Shown piece by piece: positions 22,554 through 32,488 of a DNA stretch of 64,000 bases (positions within the stretch are counted from its first letter, which is position 1; every line of letters begins with the position of its first letter). Source of the stretch: Aphanomyces cochlioides (taxonomy: Eukaryota; Oomycota; Saprolegniomycetes; Saprolegniales; Verrucalvaceae); contig JAHQRK010000002.1 of assembly GCA_019828595.1 (NCBI GenBank), forward strand, positions 4,072,355 to 4,136,354. The letters are read 5' to 3'. The notes below the pieces were generated by a model. The model worked only from the letters and a program-made list of their open reading frames with translations. It had not been told where the DNA came from and did no database searches. Both the position numbers and the translations under genes were made by a program.

Positions 22554-23094
22554 GTTCGGAAAACCGCAACCCCGACCCGCCGCACCCCTTTGTGGACATA
22601 TAATCTCCTCTCTGGGGTTTCAACGAGGGTACTTTCTCTGTCCCACATTAGTTTACTAGAGAAATAACACACTTTTTCCAAATTACTGAGACCAAACACT
22701 TATGATTGGCTCAGAAGGAAATACAATGCATTCATTGGTTATTAATACCAAGCCTACAATAGCAGCGAAACTGAGGTTATCAAGTCTCAACGTATCTAGT
22801 TTCCCAGAACCAAGTTCCCAAGTATCAAGTCTCGAAGTATCAAGTTTTGATGAACAAGTTGGGCTGTCAGTGTCAAGTGTCGAAGAACGCGTCCAAGGAC
22901 AGAAATTAGTATGAGAAGGTAGTGTACGGTTCATGTACGGTGGTACATACGGTGGACGTATGTGGACGGGTATCGTATGGGCGTACAATGTTACACACCC
23001 ATCGGACGCGTGGCAGCCATTAAATTTTCAATTCACTTTCCATTTTTCCGGATTTCCCCAGCACCACTCATTCCTCTGAACCAGTCAATTTCTG
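22554..23094. other. Non-coding stretch with low-complexity repeat
   Basis: No gene is seen. From about 22779 to 22880 degenerate repeats of about 10-12 bp around TATCAAGTCT and CCAAGTTCC occur, and 22930-22985 is rich in GTACGGT/GGTACATAC steps. Confidence 0.4.
22779..22880. repeat. Degenerate short tandem repeat (TATCAAGTCTC-like)
   Basis: Variants of AAGTCTCAACGTATC, CAAGTTCCCAAG and TATCAAGTCTCGAAG follow each other with a period of about 10-12 bp. Identity between units is low. Confidence 0.45.
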
Positions 23095-23345
23095 TTACAC
23101 GTTCTTCATCAGAAGTCCGGCGTGGCGCAGAGCCGCCTTCTTCAGATGGGGCAGGGCGAAGTTGTTGTCCCCATCATGCTCGAGAACCAGCCGCATCACA
23201 GCTTGAAAGGTGAGAAAGACGCTCTCAAAGCTCGAGAGAAGGCGCTACGGACCAGCTTGCCAGCCTTCATGTAGCGCTGGAGGTGTTGGATCACCACCAC
23301 CTGCTCGAGATCTCGCGTGGGACTTGGTTCATGGCGGAAAATTCG
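23095..23345 (-). pseudogene. Unrecognised coding fragment with a frameshift
   Basis: On the minus strand one frame reads EQVVVIQHLQRYMKAGKLVR, then AFSRALRAS, and stops soon after. A neighbouring frame continues with protein-like sequence (AVMRLVLEHDGDNNFALP, then HLKKAALRHAGLLMKNV) to a TAA whose complement starts at 23095. The two halves look like one protein split by a small indel. I do not recognise the family. It could be a fragment of a host gene or a transposon-encoded protein carried next to the tRNA array. Confidence 0.35.
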
Positions 23346-23543
23346 AAAGTGAATTGATTTATTTATGTGGCGCAATAATATTCGGGTGGTGGATATTGGA
23401 AGTTGATTTTGAGCGCCAAAATTCAAATTAAGCACCTGACAGCCAATGAACAGTTCCTGTATTTTTAATGCGCTCTAAATAATGAAATCTTATATCGGGT
23501 TTGGTGAAGAAATGAATTTTGGGGTTGATAAAAAGTCGTTTAG

Positions 23544-23577
23544 TGAGCCCAACACGCTTCCTCTGCGCCAAAGTGCT
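23544..23577 (-). pseudogene. 5' half of initiator tRNA-Met (copy L0)
   Basis: Exactly the first 34 nt of the tRNA gene (acceptor 5' strand, D arm, anticodon stem 5' strand and the first two anticodon bases) survive. The sequence then changes abruptly to unrelated DNA. It has no B box and cannot give a functional tRNA. Confidence 0.9.
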
Positions 23578-24018
23578 ACTTCCTCCTGTTTTCCCGTCAA
23601 ACACAAATACAAAATTTTATCGTCACGCACACACATCGACACACTATTTCACCCCTCACACACACCACGCGCTCACACAAACCATATCCTACACACCACT
23701 CTCATACCGCACAACCCTGCTATCTAACACCACAGCGAACATTCTCTTGCCTTACCCACGTCAGCCATCTCGGCTTGACATTAGTCTTCAGCAGACACAA
23801 GCATGGCCAAGTCTCTGGCCGTTCATAGCCAAACAGAGGCATGCACACAAACTCAACGAGCGAGCTTGTGCAGTCTATGAAATTGATGTGTTTTTAAAGA
23901 TGAAAAGAAGTGGCCATGACTCGTGGTATTGGTGTAAACATGGCAGGTCGGACGTTAAAATGGCAGGCGGGAGAATGGAAAAAGTTGGAAAGTGGAGGGA
24001 AAAAAAGTGGGAAAAAGA

Positions 24019-24090
24019 TAGCACTTCTTGGTTTCGATCCAAGGACATTTGGGTTATGAGCCCAACACGCTTCCTCTGCGCCAAAGTGCT
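24019..24090 (-). tRNA. tRNA-iMet: Initiator tRNA-Met (CAT), copy L1
   Basis: Same 72-nt gene as copy R1 (described there). U at position 45. Terminator TCTTTTT. The downstream tract is 7 T, and the usual CT after it is missing. Spacer SNP A. Confidence 0.95.
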
Positions 24091-24532
24091 ACTTCCTCCT
24101 GTTTTCCCGTCAAACACAAATACAAAATTTTATCGTCACGCACACACATCGACACACTATTTCACCCCTCACACACACCACGCGCTCACACAAACCATAT
24201 CCTACACACCACTCTCATACCGCACAACCCTGCTATCTAACACCACAGCGAACATTCTCTTGCCTTACCCACGTCAGCCATCTCGGCTTGACATTAGTCT
24301 TCAGCAGACACAAGCATGGCCAAGTCTCTGGCCGTTCATAGCCAAACAGAGGCATGCACACAAACTCAACGAGCGAGCTTGTGCAGTCTATGAAATTGAT
24401 GTGTTTTTAAAGATGAAAAGAAGTGGCCATGACTCGTGGTATTGGTGTAAACATGGCAGGTCGGACGTTAAAATGGCAGGCGGGAGAATGGAAAAAGTTG
24501 GAAAGTGGAGGGAGAAAAAAGTGGGAAAAAGA

Positions 24533-24604
24533 TAGCACTTCTTGGTTTCGATCCAAGGACATTTGGGTTATGAGCCCAACACGCTTCCTCTGCGCCAAAG
24601 TGCT
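24533..24604 (-). tRNA. tRNA-iMet: Initiator tRNA-Met (CAT), copy L2
   Basis: U45. Terminator T5. Downstream tract 6 T. Spacer SNP A. Confidence 0.95.
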
Positions 24605-25047
24605 ACTTCCTCCTGTTTTCCCGTCAAACACAAATACAAAATTTTATCGTCACGCACACACATCGACACACTATTTCACCCCTCACACACACCACGCGCT
24701 CACACAAACCATATCCTACACACCACTCTCATACCGCACAACCCTGCTATCTAACACCACAGCGAACATTCTCTTGCCTTACCCACGTCAGCCATCTCGG
24801 CTTGACATTAGTCTTCAGCAGACACAAGCATGGCCAAGTCTCTGGCCGTTCATAGCCAAACAGAGGCATGCACACAAACTCAACGAGCGAGCTTGTGCAG
24901 TCTATGAAATTGATGTGTTTTTAAAGATGAAAAGAAGTGGCCATGACTCGTGGTATTGGTGTAAACATGGCAGGTCGGACGTTAAAATGGCAGGCGGGAG
25001 AATGGAAAAAGTTGGAAAGTGGAGGGAGAAGAAAAGTGGGAAAAAGA

Positions 25048-25119
25048 TAGCACTTCTTGGTTTCGATCCAAGGACCTTTGGGTTATGAGCCCAACACGCT
25101 TCCTCTGCGCCAAAGTGCT
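25048..25119 (-). tRNA. tRNA-iMet: Initiator tRNA-Met (CAT), copy L3
   Basis: G45. Terminator T5. Downstream tract interrupted as TTTTCTT. Spacer SNP A. Confidence 0.95.
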
Positions 25120-25562
25120 ACTTCCTCCTGTTTTCCCGTCAAACACAAATACAAAATTTTATCGTCACGCACACACATCGACACACTATTTCACCCCTCA
25201 CACACACCACGCGCTCACACAAACCATATCCTACACACCACTCTCATACCGCACAACCCTGCTATCTAACACCACAGCGAACATTCTCTTGCCTTACCCA
25301 CGTCAGCCATCTCGGCTTGACATTAGTCTTCAGCAGACACAAGCATGGCCAAGTCTCTGGCCGTTCATAGCCAAACAGAGGCATGCACACAAACTCAACG
25401 AGCGAGCTTGTGCAGTCTATGAAATTGATGTGTTTTTAAAGATGAAAAGAAGTGGCCATGACTCGTGGTATTGGTGTAAACATGGCAGGTCGGACGTTAA
25501 AATGGCAGGCGGGAGAATGGAAAAAGTTGGAAAGTGGAGGGAGTAAAAAAGTGGGAAAAAGA

Positions 25563-25634
25563 TAGCACTTCTTGGTTTCGATCCAAGGACCTTTGGGTTA
25601 TGAGCCCAACACGCTTCCTCTGCGCCAAAGTGCT
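25563..25634 (-). tRNA. tRNA-iMet: Initiator tRNA-Met (CAT), copy L4
   Basis: G45. Terminator T5. Downstream tract TTTTTTA. Spacer SNP A. Confidence 0.95.
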
Positions 25635-26077
25635 ACTTCCTCCTGTTTTCCCGTCAAACACAAATACAAAATTTTATCGTCACGCACACACATCGACACA
25701 CTATTTCACCCCTCACACACACCACGCGCTCACACAAACCATATCCTACACACCACTCTCATACCGCACAACCCTGCTATCTAACACCACAGCGAACATT
25801 CTCTTGCCTTACCCACGTCAGCCATCTCGGCTTGACATTAGTCTTCAGCAGACACAAGCATGGCCAAGTCTCTGGCCGTTCATAGCCAAACAGAGGCATG
25901 CACACAAACTCAACGAGCGAGCTTGTGCAGTCTATGAAATTGATGTGTTTTTAAAGATGAAAAGAAGTGGCCATGACTCGTGGTATTGGTGTAAACATGG
26001 CAGGTCGGACGTTAAAATGGCAGGCGGGAGAATGGAAAAAGTTGGAAAGTGGAGGGAGTAAAAAAGTGGGAAAAAGA

Positions 26078-26149
26078 TAGCACTTCTTGGTTTCGATCCA
26101 AGGACATTTGGGTTATGAGCCCAACACGCTTCCTCTGCGCCAAAGTGCT
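26078..26149 (-). tRNA. tRNA-iMet: Initiator tRNA-Met (CAT), copy L5
   Basis: U45. Terminator T5. Downstream tract TTTTTTA, as in L4. Spacer SNP A. Confidence 0.95.
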
Positions 26150-26592
26150 ACTTCCTCCTGTTTTCCCGTCAAACACAAATACAAAATTTTATCGTCACGC
26201 ACACACATCGACACACTATTTCACCCCTCACACACACCACGCGCTCACACAAACCATATCCTACACACCACTCTCATACCGCACAACCCTGCTATCTAAC
26301 ACCACAGCGAACATTCTCTTGCCTTACCCACGTCAGCCATCTCGGCTTGACATTAGTCTTCAGCAGACACAAGCATGGCCAAGTCTCTGGCCGTTCATAG
26401 CCAAACAGAGGCATGCACACAAACTCAACGAGCGAGCTTGTGCAGTCTATGAAATTGATGTGTTTTTAAAGATGAAAAGAAGTGGCCATGACTCGTGGTA
26501 TTGGTGTAAACATGGCAGGTCGGACGTTAAAATGGCAGGCGGGAGAATGGAAAAAGTTGGAAAGTGGAGGGAGAAGAAAAGTGGGAAAAAGA

Positions 26593-26664
26593 TAGCACTT
26601 CTTGGTTTCGATCCAAGGACATTTGGGTTATGAGCCCAACACGCTTCCTCTGCGCCAAAGTGCT
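26593..26664 (-). tRNA. tRNA-iMet: Initiator tRNA-Met (CAT), copy L6
   Basis: U45. Terminator T5. Downstream tract TTTTCTT, as in L3. The spacer upstream of this gene runs to the array edge at about 27072. Confidence 0.95.
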
Positions 26665-27243
26665 ACTTCCTCCTGTTTTCCCGTCAAACACAAATACAAA
26701 ATTTTATCGTCACGCACACACATCGACACACTATTTCACCCCTCACACACACCACGCGCTCACACAAACCATATCCTACACACCACTCTCATACCGCACA
26801 ACCCTGCTATCTAACACCACAGCGAACATTCTCTTGCCTTACCCACGTCAGCCATCTCGGCTTGACATTAGTCTTCAGCAGACACAAGCATGGCCAAGTC
26901 TCTGGCCGTTCATAGCCAAACAGAGGCATGCACACAAACTCAACGAGCGAGCTTGTGCAGTCTATGAAATTGATGTGTTTTTAAAGATGAAAAGAAGTGG
27001 CCATGACTCGTGGTATTGGTGTAAACATGGCAGGTCGGACGTTAAAATGGCAGGCGGGAGAACGGAAAAAGTTTAGCGATATACTACTAACGTTACCTCT
27101 GTTCCGCAATTTTTGCGACATCACTCTAAATTCCAATTCCAGTCTTCTAATTGGTCTAAAATTGGATGCTTATGGATAAGTCTTTTGTTGTGAATCCACA
27201 GGCTATTTTCGGAATTTTATTTCTCATCCTGATCTGAAATCGC

Positions 27244-27480
27244 GAACAAACCCATACGGAAACCAAGTCAAATTCGTCCGACGACCAGCGCCTACAAGTT
27301 TGTTGTGATCTAGCGATGGGAGCGGTGGATGGAAAGCTTCCAGAGGAAGTTGTGAAGGCCATAGCTTTGATGTATTGTGTCCATCGAGCTACATTATGGC
27401 CTTCAACGAATTGTCTCGAAACACCTTTACAAAAACGTTCATGACGCTTCCAAGAGTCATGAACGTGTGTATTGAGGTGA
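27244..27480 (+). pseudogene. Decayed transposase helix-turn-helix region
   Basis: One frame reads SSDDQRLQVCCDLAMGAVDG, then KLPEEVVKAIALMYCVHRAT up to 27399. It continues after a +1 shift as RLQRIVSKHLYKNVHDASKS. The pattern GKL...A...Y.VHR.T is typical of the N-terminal DNA-binding region of Tc1/IS630-like transposases in oomycetes. Stops and shifts follow, so it is inactive. It fits the mariner-type ends that surround it. Confidence 0.4.
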
Positions 27481-27759
27481 ATGGTGACAATTCGTTCAAG
27501 ATTCCGCGAAGTAAGGACAAGGATTGTCTTCAACATGTATTGGATGCCATGGACACTCGGCTTAAAGAAGAGCAACGCACGAGGAGATTTGTGCTTTGCT
27601 TGAAGGGGTCACAATCAATGAGCTTGAAAGTGTCAGTGTCTAACTTTGATTAATTACATCATGGCGGTGCTGGTCGTGCAATTTTGTACTCAGATCATTT
27701 TTATGAAAATTACTAGTAGATTCGAATATTGATGGTGTATAGTAAATCCCAGACAAATT

Positions 27760-28395
27760 TACCGTATTCCGGTCGGTCGTGTACTGAAAAACCTCCAGTT
27801 GGCCGTGTACCGGTTTTTTCTTTTCTCTCTATTGCGAACGATTTCAAAATTCCGGTCGGCCTTGTACCTAGAGTGATTCTATCGGTCCTTTTTAATCCAA
27901 TCACGTCCTTTTTAATCCAATCGTGTATTTGTGAAAACGACATGACGATGAAAGCGGTCGATGTGGTTGGCGTTTCGAGTGGTGAGGGCACAAGATCATG
28001 CACTTCCACGATATCTGTGGAGACAGTCTAATGGTCGATGAAGTTGTTGTTTTAAGCTTCATGTATTTGAAGAAAGCTCTGGAGAGTTCAAGGAAGTCAT
28101 GAAAGTCGACCGTCTCATTGCTACCGAACAATCCTGTCATGTTGGATTTCTCCCCGAAAGACTGCTCAGACACAAAGACGAGTAAGGGTATGAAGCGCTT
28201 ACCACCTTCAAGGTTGGCGTCCTGATGTGCCATTTGAGTGACTGAAGTGCACATCCATTGAATTTCTTACATTATTTACCAATCATCCTTCGAGTATTGT
28301 ATGTGAAGCATTCTTTGGTTTTGGTCGGTCGTGTACCGGCTTTTTTTCAAATTTTCCGACATTTTTTTGGTACACGACCCGACCGGAATACGGTA
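27760..28395. mobile_element. Non-autonomous element with TACCGTATTCCGG inverted ends
   Basis: The left end 27760-27784 and right end 28370-28395 are inverted copies differing by one inserted base. They start TACCGTATTCCGGTCGG and run into TCGTGTAC. Three further imperfect copies of the subterminal motif GGTCGGTCGTGTACC lie at about 27797, 27857 and 28324. No transposase is visible in its 636 bp. A duplicated TCCTTTTTAATCCAATC lies at about 27885-27921. The superfamily is not clear; I see no certain target duplication. Confidence 0.6.
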
Positions 28396-28437
28396 GATAT
28401 TGAATTTCTTGTCGCAAAAATTGCGGAACAGATGTAG

Positions 28438-29371
28438 TATATTTTTAGGTTGAAAAAATAAATCCAATACATATCGTATTGCCAACGATATTTCAACCGA
28501 GACAGCGATGTGATGGGGGCTCAATTTTTGCGGCTCTAGAGGGGCTTGTGAAGCATGCCAACGACATAAAATTGAGAGAATAAACGTCTGGCATATGCAA
28601 GCAACTGAAGAACCCTCCACGAATACAATTTTCACAATTTTTCACGACGAAATGCTATCGAGAGCAGAGTTCATGACATATAGGCATTGCACCTAGAGCA
28701 TCGAAGTTAATCATTGTTGGATGATACCATTCATGATTTTCCAGTTCAGGGCTGACTTTGCTACCTCTGGTGGTAAGAATATGGTTGATGAAAAGCACAA
28801 AAGATAACCATCCAGGCTAAATTCGAAGGTTACAAATATCGGGAAATATCGCCGCCTCAAACAATAAATAAATACGATTCAAATATTGGATTGTGTTTGG
28901 TATTGTAATACTTGTTCGGGAGCCCTGTCTGAGTTGCTCATTCTCATTCTGAAACACTTTGCAGAACACAAAAACCTCCAATAAGAGCATCCCCACCAGA
29001 TACGCTATCACGCTAAATATGTGAAATTTAGCGTTTTGAGTTTCCCACCGGTGACGCTATTGGCATACTTTGGTAGAAACCCCCTAGGTCTAGTCGAAAC
29101 AGTGCAAAAAGAAGTGGAGAAGAGTAAATGGCTGCGACAGCACATTGCTTGTTTTTCGTCTTTCAAAGCTAACAGTGAACAGACTTCCCGGGATAAGATC
29201 AACCTTGACGACCCACGAAGCATTGAAAAGCTCATCGTGCGTCATGGAAATTCGTCAAGTTTACTAGCCGCGTTCACGAAGTTGATGTTGTCAGTCGCCA
29301 CTGTACGCGTGGTGGGTGGCAGGACAATGTGTTACCATGCCATCATCCATACGCCGAGTCCAGAAAATCTG
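28438..29371. other. Region without a recognised gene; one Harbinger-type end
   Basis: TAAGAGCATCCCCACC at 28982-28997 matches the TAA plus GAGCATC start of the complete MITE at 31029, but no partner end is seen. It is followed by a short hairpin CGCTAAAT/ATTTAGCG. A plus-strand open frame from 29021 has protein-like composition (VQKEVEKSKWLRQHIACFSS) but runs straight into the inverted arm at 29372. I do not recognise it and do not call it a gene. Confidence 0.35.
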
Positions 29372-29563
29372 CACACAGAAAATCGGGAATCACAGGAAAT
29401 ATTTGGGGATCACACATTTGTGTATCAATATCAGTTCTGTGGAACACTGTGCTCCTCTCTCGTCACACCTGTACGAGAGACTGGGCATGTTCCCTGCAAA
29501 GCACTTTGGTCTACAGGGAGTGACGGGGGAATGCCCACACGGGGGAGAGGAAGCATTCTACTA
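29372..29563 (+). repeat. Outer inverted-repeat arm, left (192 bp)
   Basis: Nearly identical, in inverted orientation, to 30457-30648. The arm contains self-complementary parts: TCTCTCGT/ACGAGAGA, and GGGCAT/ATGCCC enclosing CCCTG/CAGGG. It could therefore be a structured short element (SINE-like or a structured RNA) present twice. No known RNA family is recognised. Confidence 0.7.
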
Positions 29564-29580
29564 CATCATTTGCCGGTTTA

Positions 29581-30232
29581 GTTCGTTTAACTTGCGATAT
29601 ATTTCGAATCACGTGCAATATATTTCGTATGACATGCAATATATTTCGTACCATTTGCAATATATTTCGTATGACTTGCATTTAATTTCGTGGCCCGCGA
29701 CGAAAATCGATTTATATTTCGCATGACTTGCATTATATTTCATACCTCTTGCATTTAATTTCGTATTTTTTAGCTTATATTTCGTATCACGTGCATTTAA
29801 TTTCGCAGAGAAGAGAAAAAGTCCATAGAAAAACTAACAAAAAATTGTTATCGAACTCATAAGAAATTGATGGGACACTTCAATCGCCATATAAGTCAAT
29901 GCGAGCATCAAGCAAGCTCAGCAGAGTTCATATGCGGCTGCCCGTCGCAAATTCATAGTTCAAGCCAACACTGCAACACATGTGAAACTTCATATCTCAA
30001 TAGGAGATTGAATATATTTTGCATTTATACGAATTTAAATGCACGTGATACGAAATATAAGCTAAAAATACGAAATTAAATGCAAGAGGTATGAAATATA
30101 ATGCAAGTCATGTGAAATATAAATCGATTTTCGTCGCGGGCCACGAAATTAAATGCAAGTCATACGAAATACATTGCAAGTCATACGAAATATATTGCAC
30201 GTGACACGAAATATATCGCAAGTTAAGCGAAC
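29581..30232. mobile_element. Fold-back element with about 200-bp terminal inverted repeats
   Basis: Arms 29581-29805 and 30030-30232 are inverted copies that begin GTTCG(T/C)TTAACTTGCGAT and consist of repeated ATTTCGTATNACNTGCAATAT-type steps of about 21-26 bp. The left arm has one extra step. The central 224 bp carry no coding signal. The two arms can pair over most of their length. This is the layout of fold-back or long-TIR MITEs. No clear target duplication is seen. Confidence 0.7.
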
Positions 30233-30456
30233 AACGGCCACTGGCCTTGACAGTTACATGGGGCAGAATTCTTAGCAAAGAACTCGCGTTAGCTCATTGA
30301 CCATGAGCAGTTCTATCACAACGACGTTGACGTCTGCTCCTTCAAATTACACGTCACAATGCATTTTCACATCCATGAACCAATCTCTTTCTGTCTTCAT
30401 CGATATTTTCTGTCATTGACAAGGATATAGTCGTCAGGTCCTAGCAAACAAATACT

Positions 30457-30648
30457 AGTAGAATGCTTCCTCTCCCCCGTGTGGGCATTCCCCCGTCACT
30501 CCCTGTAGACCAAAGTGCTTTGCAGGGAACATGCCCAGTCTCTCGTACAGGTGTGACGAGAGAGGAGCACAGTGTTCCACAGTACTGATATTGATACACA
30601 AATGTGTGATTCCCCAAATATTTCCTGTGATTCCCGATTTTCTGTGTG
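30457..30648 (-). repeat. Outer inverted-repeat arm, right (192 bp)
   Basis: Inverted partner of 29372-29563. The gap to the fold-back element is 224 bp here but only 17 bp on the left, so the two inverted-repeat pairs are nested but not symmetrical. Confidence 0.7.
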
Positions 30649-31028
30649 TTGTTTCTGTTTTCCTGTGTACAGAAACATTTTTCTCTGCATACGCCTGCAC
30701 AAACCGACATCGTACTATCCATGTACCGATCTTGTCATGTATGTTCTTCGCTAGTAGGATGTCCATTCTACTACACAAATCAAGCAGAGAAAAATTTGAC
30801 AGTCGAAACGAAAACTTGACTAGCGATGAAATCGTCAAAGCTCCCGAATGTTTCATCTCAATTGGTCGCAAGTACAGTGTCTTGGGGCCCCACGCTCGAT
30901 TATTCAAAAACACTTCCTAGGAACCGAGGACCGTCCAAAAACAAAACGATTCACGTCACGTGGAGAAGCAACCATTCGTTGAGACTGATGGACGATCGTT
31001 TCTTCTTTTCTCCATTCCTGTATGTTAA
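30649..31028. other. No recognised feature
   Basis: A plus-strand frame reads SREKFDSRNENLTSDEIVKA and onward in a protein-like way, but it has no start, family motif or paralogue here. Confidence 0.3.
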
Positions 31029-31614
31029 GAGCATCCGCACTGCTGCACTGGATCTGACTCAGAAACTGGATAAAATTCGGTGTTGGACAAATATAACCCC
31101 CACCGCAACACTGATTTTGACACTGAAACTGACTTTTTCATCCCGGCCCCGGGATTTTGGGCTCCAGACACGGAGTATTTCGCGAAAACTCTGTGTCTGG
31201 GGCCCACCCGGGATATGTATATTAATCTTGAGTTTTTATGGTATACACAATCACTTATGTATACTATTTCATCACACCAAACACTTGAACAGTACGTGTT
31301 CCTCACCATGTCAGTGTCGATGAACGAAGTTGAGTATGATATTCCCATGTCCTGCGTATATCCTGCGTTCTTGCGTTCCTTGCATCGGATGAATCCATGG
31401 TCTTCGTAGCAAGGATAGCCATCTGTCTTCCACATCTGCTTTCATCTTCACAGCAACCGTCAAAATATATAATTTATTGATTTTAAGAAGTAATCTGATT
31501 TAAAATCATGAGTACCGGTGCGACCTCACGCGCAAACTGAGTTTTTGACTCGGAGTTTGAGCTCAGAAAAAAGTCAGTCTCTGAGTTGAATCCAGTGTAG
31601 CGGTGCTGATGCTC
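31029..31614. mobile_element. PIF/Harbinger-type MITE with TAA target duplication
   Basis: The left end reads GAGCATCCGCACTGCTGCAC then TGGAT. The right end, read on the other strand, is GAGCATCAGCACCGCTACAC then TGGAT. TAA lies immediately outside each end (31026-31028 and 31615-31617). A 3-bp TWA duplication with a G-rich-start TIR is the hallmark of PIF/Harbinger elements. The 586-bp interior contains a GGGCCC-centred inverted stretch (about 31145-31215) and no transposase. The truncated Harbinger transposase at 22206 shows the superfamily is present in this genome. Confidence 0.8.
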
Positions 31615-31617
31615 TAA

Positions 31618-32423
31618 GTGAGTGGAATTCACAGCAGCATGTATAATTCATTTCACTCATAATTGTTCGCGAGAACATATCTGTATTCACATACACCCAT
31701 TCGATGTGCTGCACTGACGGCGCGGAGATCTTACCTTGGACTTGTTTGCATTCTCATTCGATTGGACAGTTGAGAGGAGGCGTCGACATGCTCATTACGA
31801 TGTAGGAAACGACACCGACGATTCCAGCAGCACCACCGATAAAGAGTCTGGCCAACATGACGATCGCCGAGCAATGTGAAAAGGAAAATGATGCGTTGGG
31901 ACAATGCTCATGATGGGGATTTGATTTCCATCTTCGAGTTCTGTTGTAGCGAGGATTGCATACAGTTCAAACGCTTCAAGGAGCCTTGGTTCGACGTGTT
32001 TCTTAAACGGATTGATCCTGATGGTACTTGCTGGCTAAGCTTAGTCACTTGATCAATCAGGCACTTCACAACAACATCCACCCCAGAAATTTCTCGTGTT
32101 GCGTCTAAGTAGACGGGATGTCTAGTGAGCTGTAGCCAAGCACGATGGGGAACACAAAATAATTGGATCAACGACTGATCTTTGTTGGAGTTTTCGAACA
32201 ACAGGTGAAGCTCGAACACCAGTCGGATCAATACAGTGCGCGACGCAATGAAACGTGCATCGACAATTTTGGCGTTTTCAACTCAGAACTTGGCCATATC
32301 TTATCAAAAATTTCTCAAATTTTGACATGTACAACCAAACGTAGAGAGCAATCTCTACACGTGACTACAACTGTGAAATTCCAAGTTGCATGGTAGCCAA
32401 CCATGCAGATCAGCTTTACTATA
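31618..32423. other. No convincing gene
   Basis: On the minus strand 31754-31858 a 34-residue frame starting MLARLFIGGAAGIVGVVSY looks like a single membrane segment, possibly the last exon of a lost gene. The frame upstream is not clearly coding. Nothing else is recognised. Confidence 0.3.
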
Positions 32424-32447
32424 CAGAGACGCAATGATAGTAACATA

Positions 32448-32472
32448 CAAATTTCAATAATATTGAAATTTG
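32448..32472. repeat. Perfect 25-bp AT-rich palindrome
   Basis: Arms CAAATTTCAATA and TATTGAAATTTG flank a single central A. It lies just inside the left TIR of the Tc1/mariner element, 17 bp before the transposase ATG. Confidence 0.8.
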
Positions 32473-32488
32473 TCAAAATGGCAATTTG

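Larger units (their letters stand above)
23544..27072 (-). repeat. Left tandem array: 515-bp units each with an initiator tRNA-Met gene
   Basis: Six complete tRNA genes spaced 514-515 bp apart, plus partial units at both ends, all oriented so that the tRNA is on the minus strand. Units are almost identical. The left edge breaks inside the anticodon of a tRNA (23544). The right edge ends in spacer at about 27072, 11 bp before a mariner-like element. The spacer SNP is always A. Two units carry the interrupted TTTTCTT tract that also occurs in the nearest part of the right array, so both arrays derive from the same stock of units. Confidence 0.95.
27084..28437. mobile_element. Mariner-like element with Stowaway-type terminal inverted repeats
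   Basis: Left end CTACTAACGTTACC then TCTGTTCCGCAATTTTTGCG; right end (28410-28437) reads the same on the other strand from TGTTCCGCAATTTTTGCGAC outward to CTACA. TA lies directly outside both ends (27082-27083 and 28438-28439), the target duplication of Tc1/mariner elements. The CTACNTCTGTTCC ends resemble plant Stowaway/mariner ends (CTCCCTCCGTTCC). The left end has a 10-nt insertion relative to the right. A decayed helix-turn-helix coding remnant lies inside, and a second inverted-repeat element is nested near the right end. Confidence 0.6.

Noticed and set aside
23519..27076. Open frames of 170-340 residues on the plus strand across the left array
   Set aside because: They read the antisense of the tRNA and the spacer (EPNTLPLRQS and similar). 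They recur only because the unit is repeated, and they fuse when unit length is a multiple of three. No domain and no independent start.
29475..29540. Resemblance of the outer arm to a self-cleaving HDV-like ribozyme
   Set aside because: A few matching bases (GGCATG..CCC) and a stem are present, but the required nested double pseudoknot could not be assembled from the sequence.
29021..29581. 186-residue plus-strand frame
   Set aside because: Its last third lies in the inverted repeat arm, and the rest has no recognisable motif.
31754..31858. 34-residue minus-strand frame with a membrane-like segment
   Set aside because: Too short, no family match and no clear upstream exon. Mentioned only in the region note.
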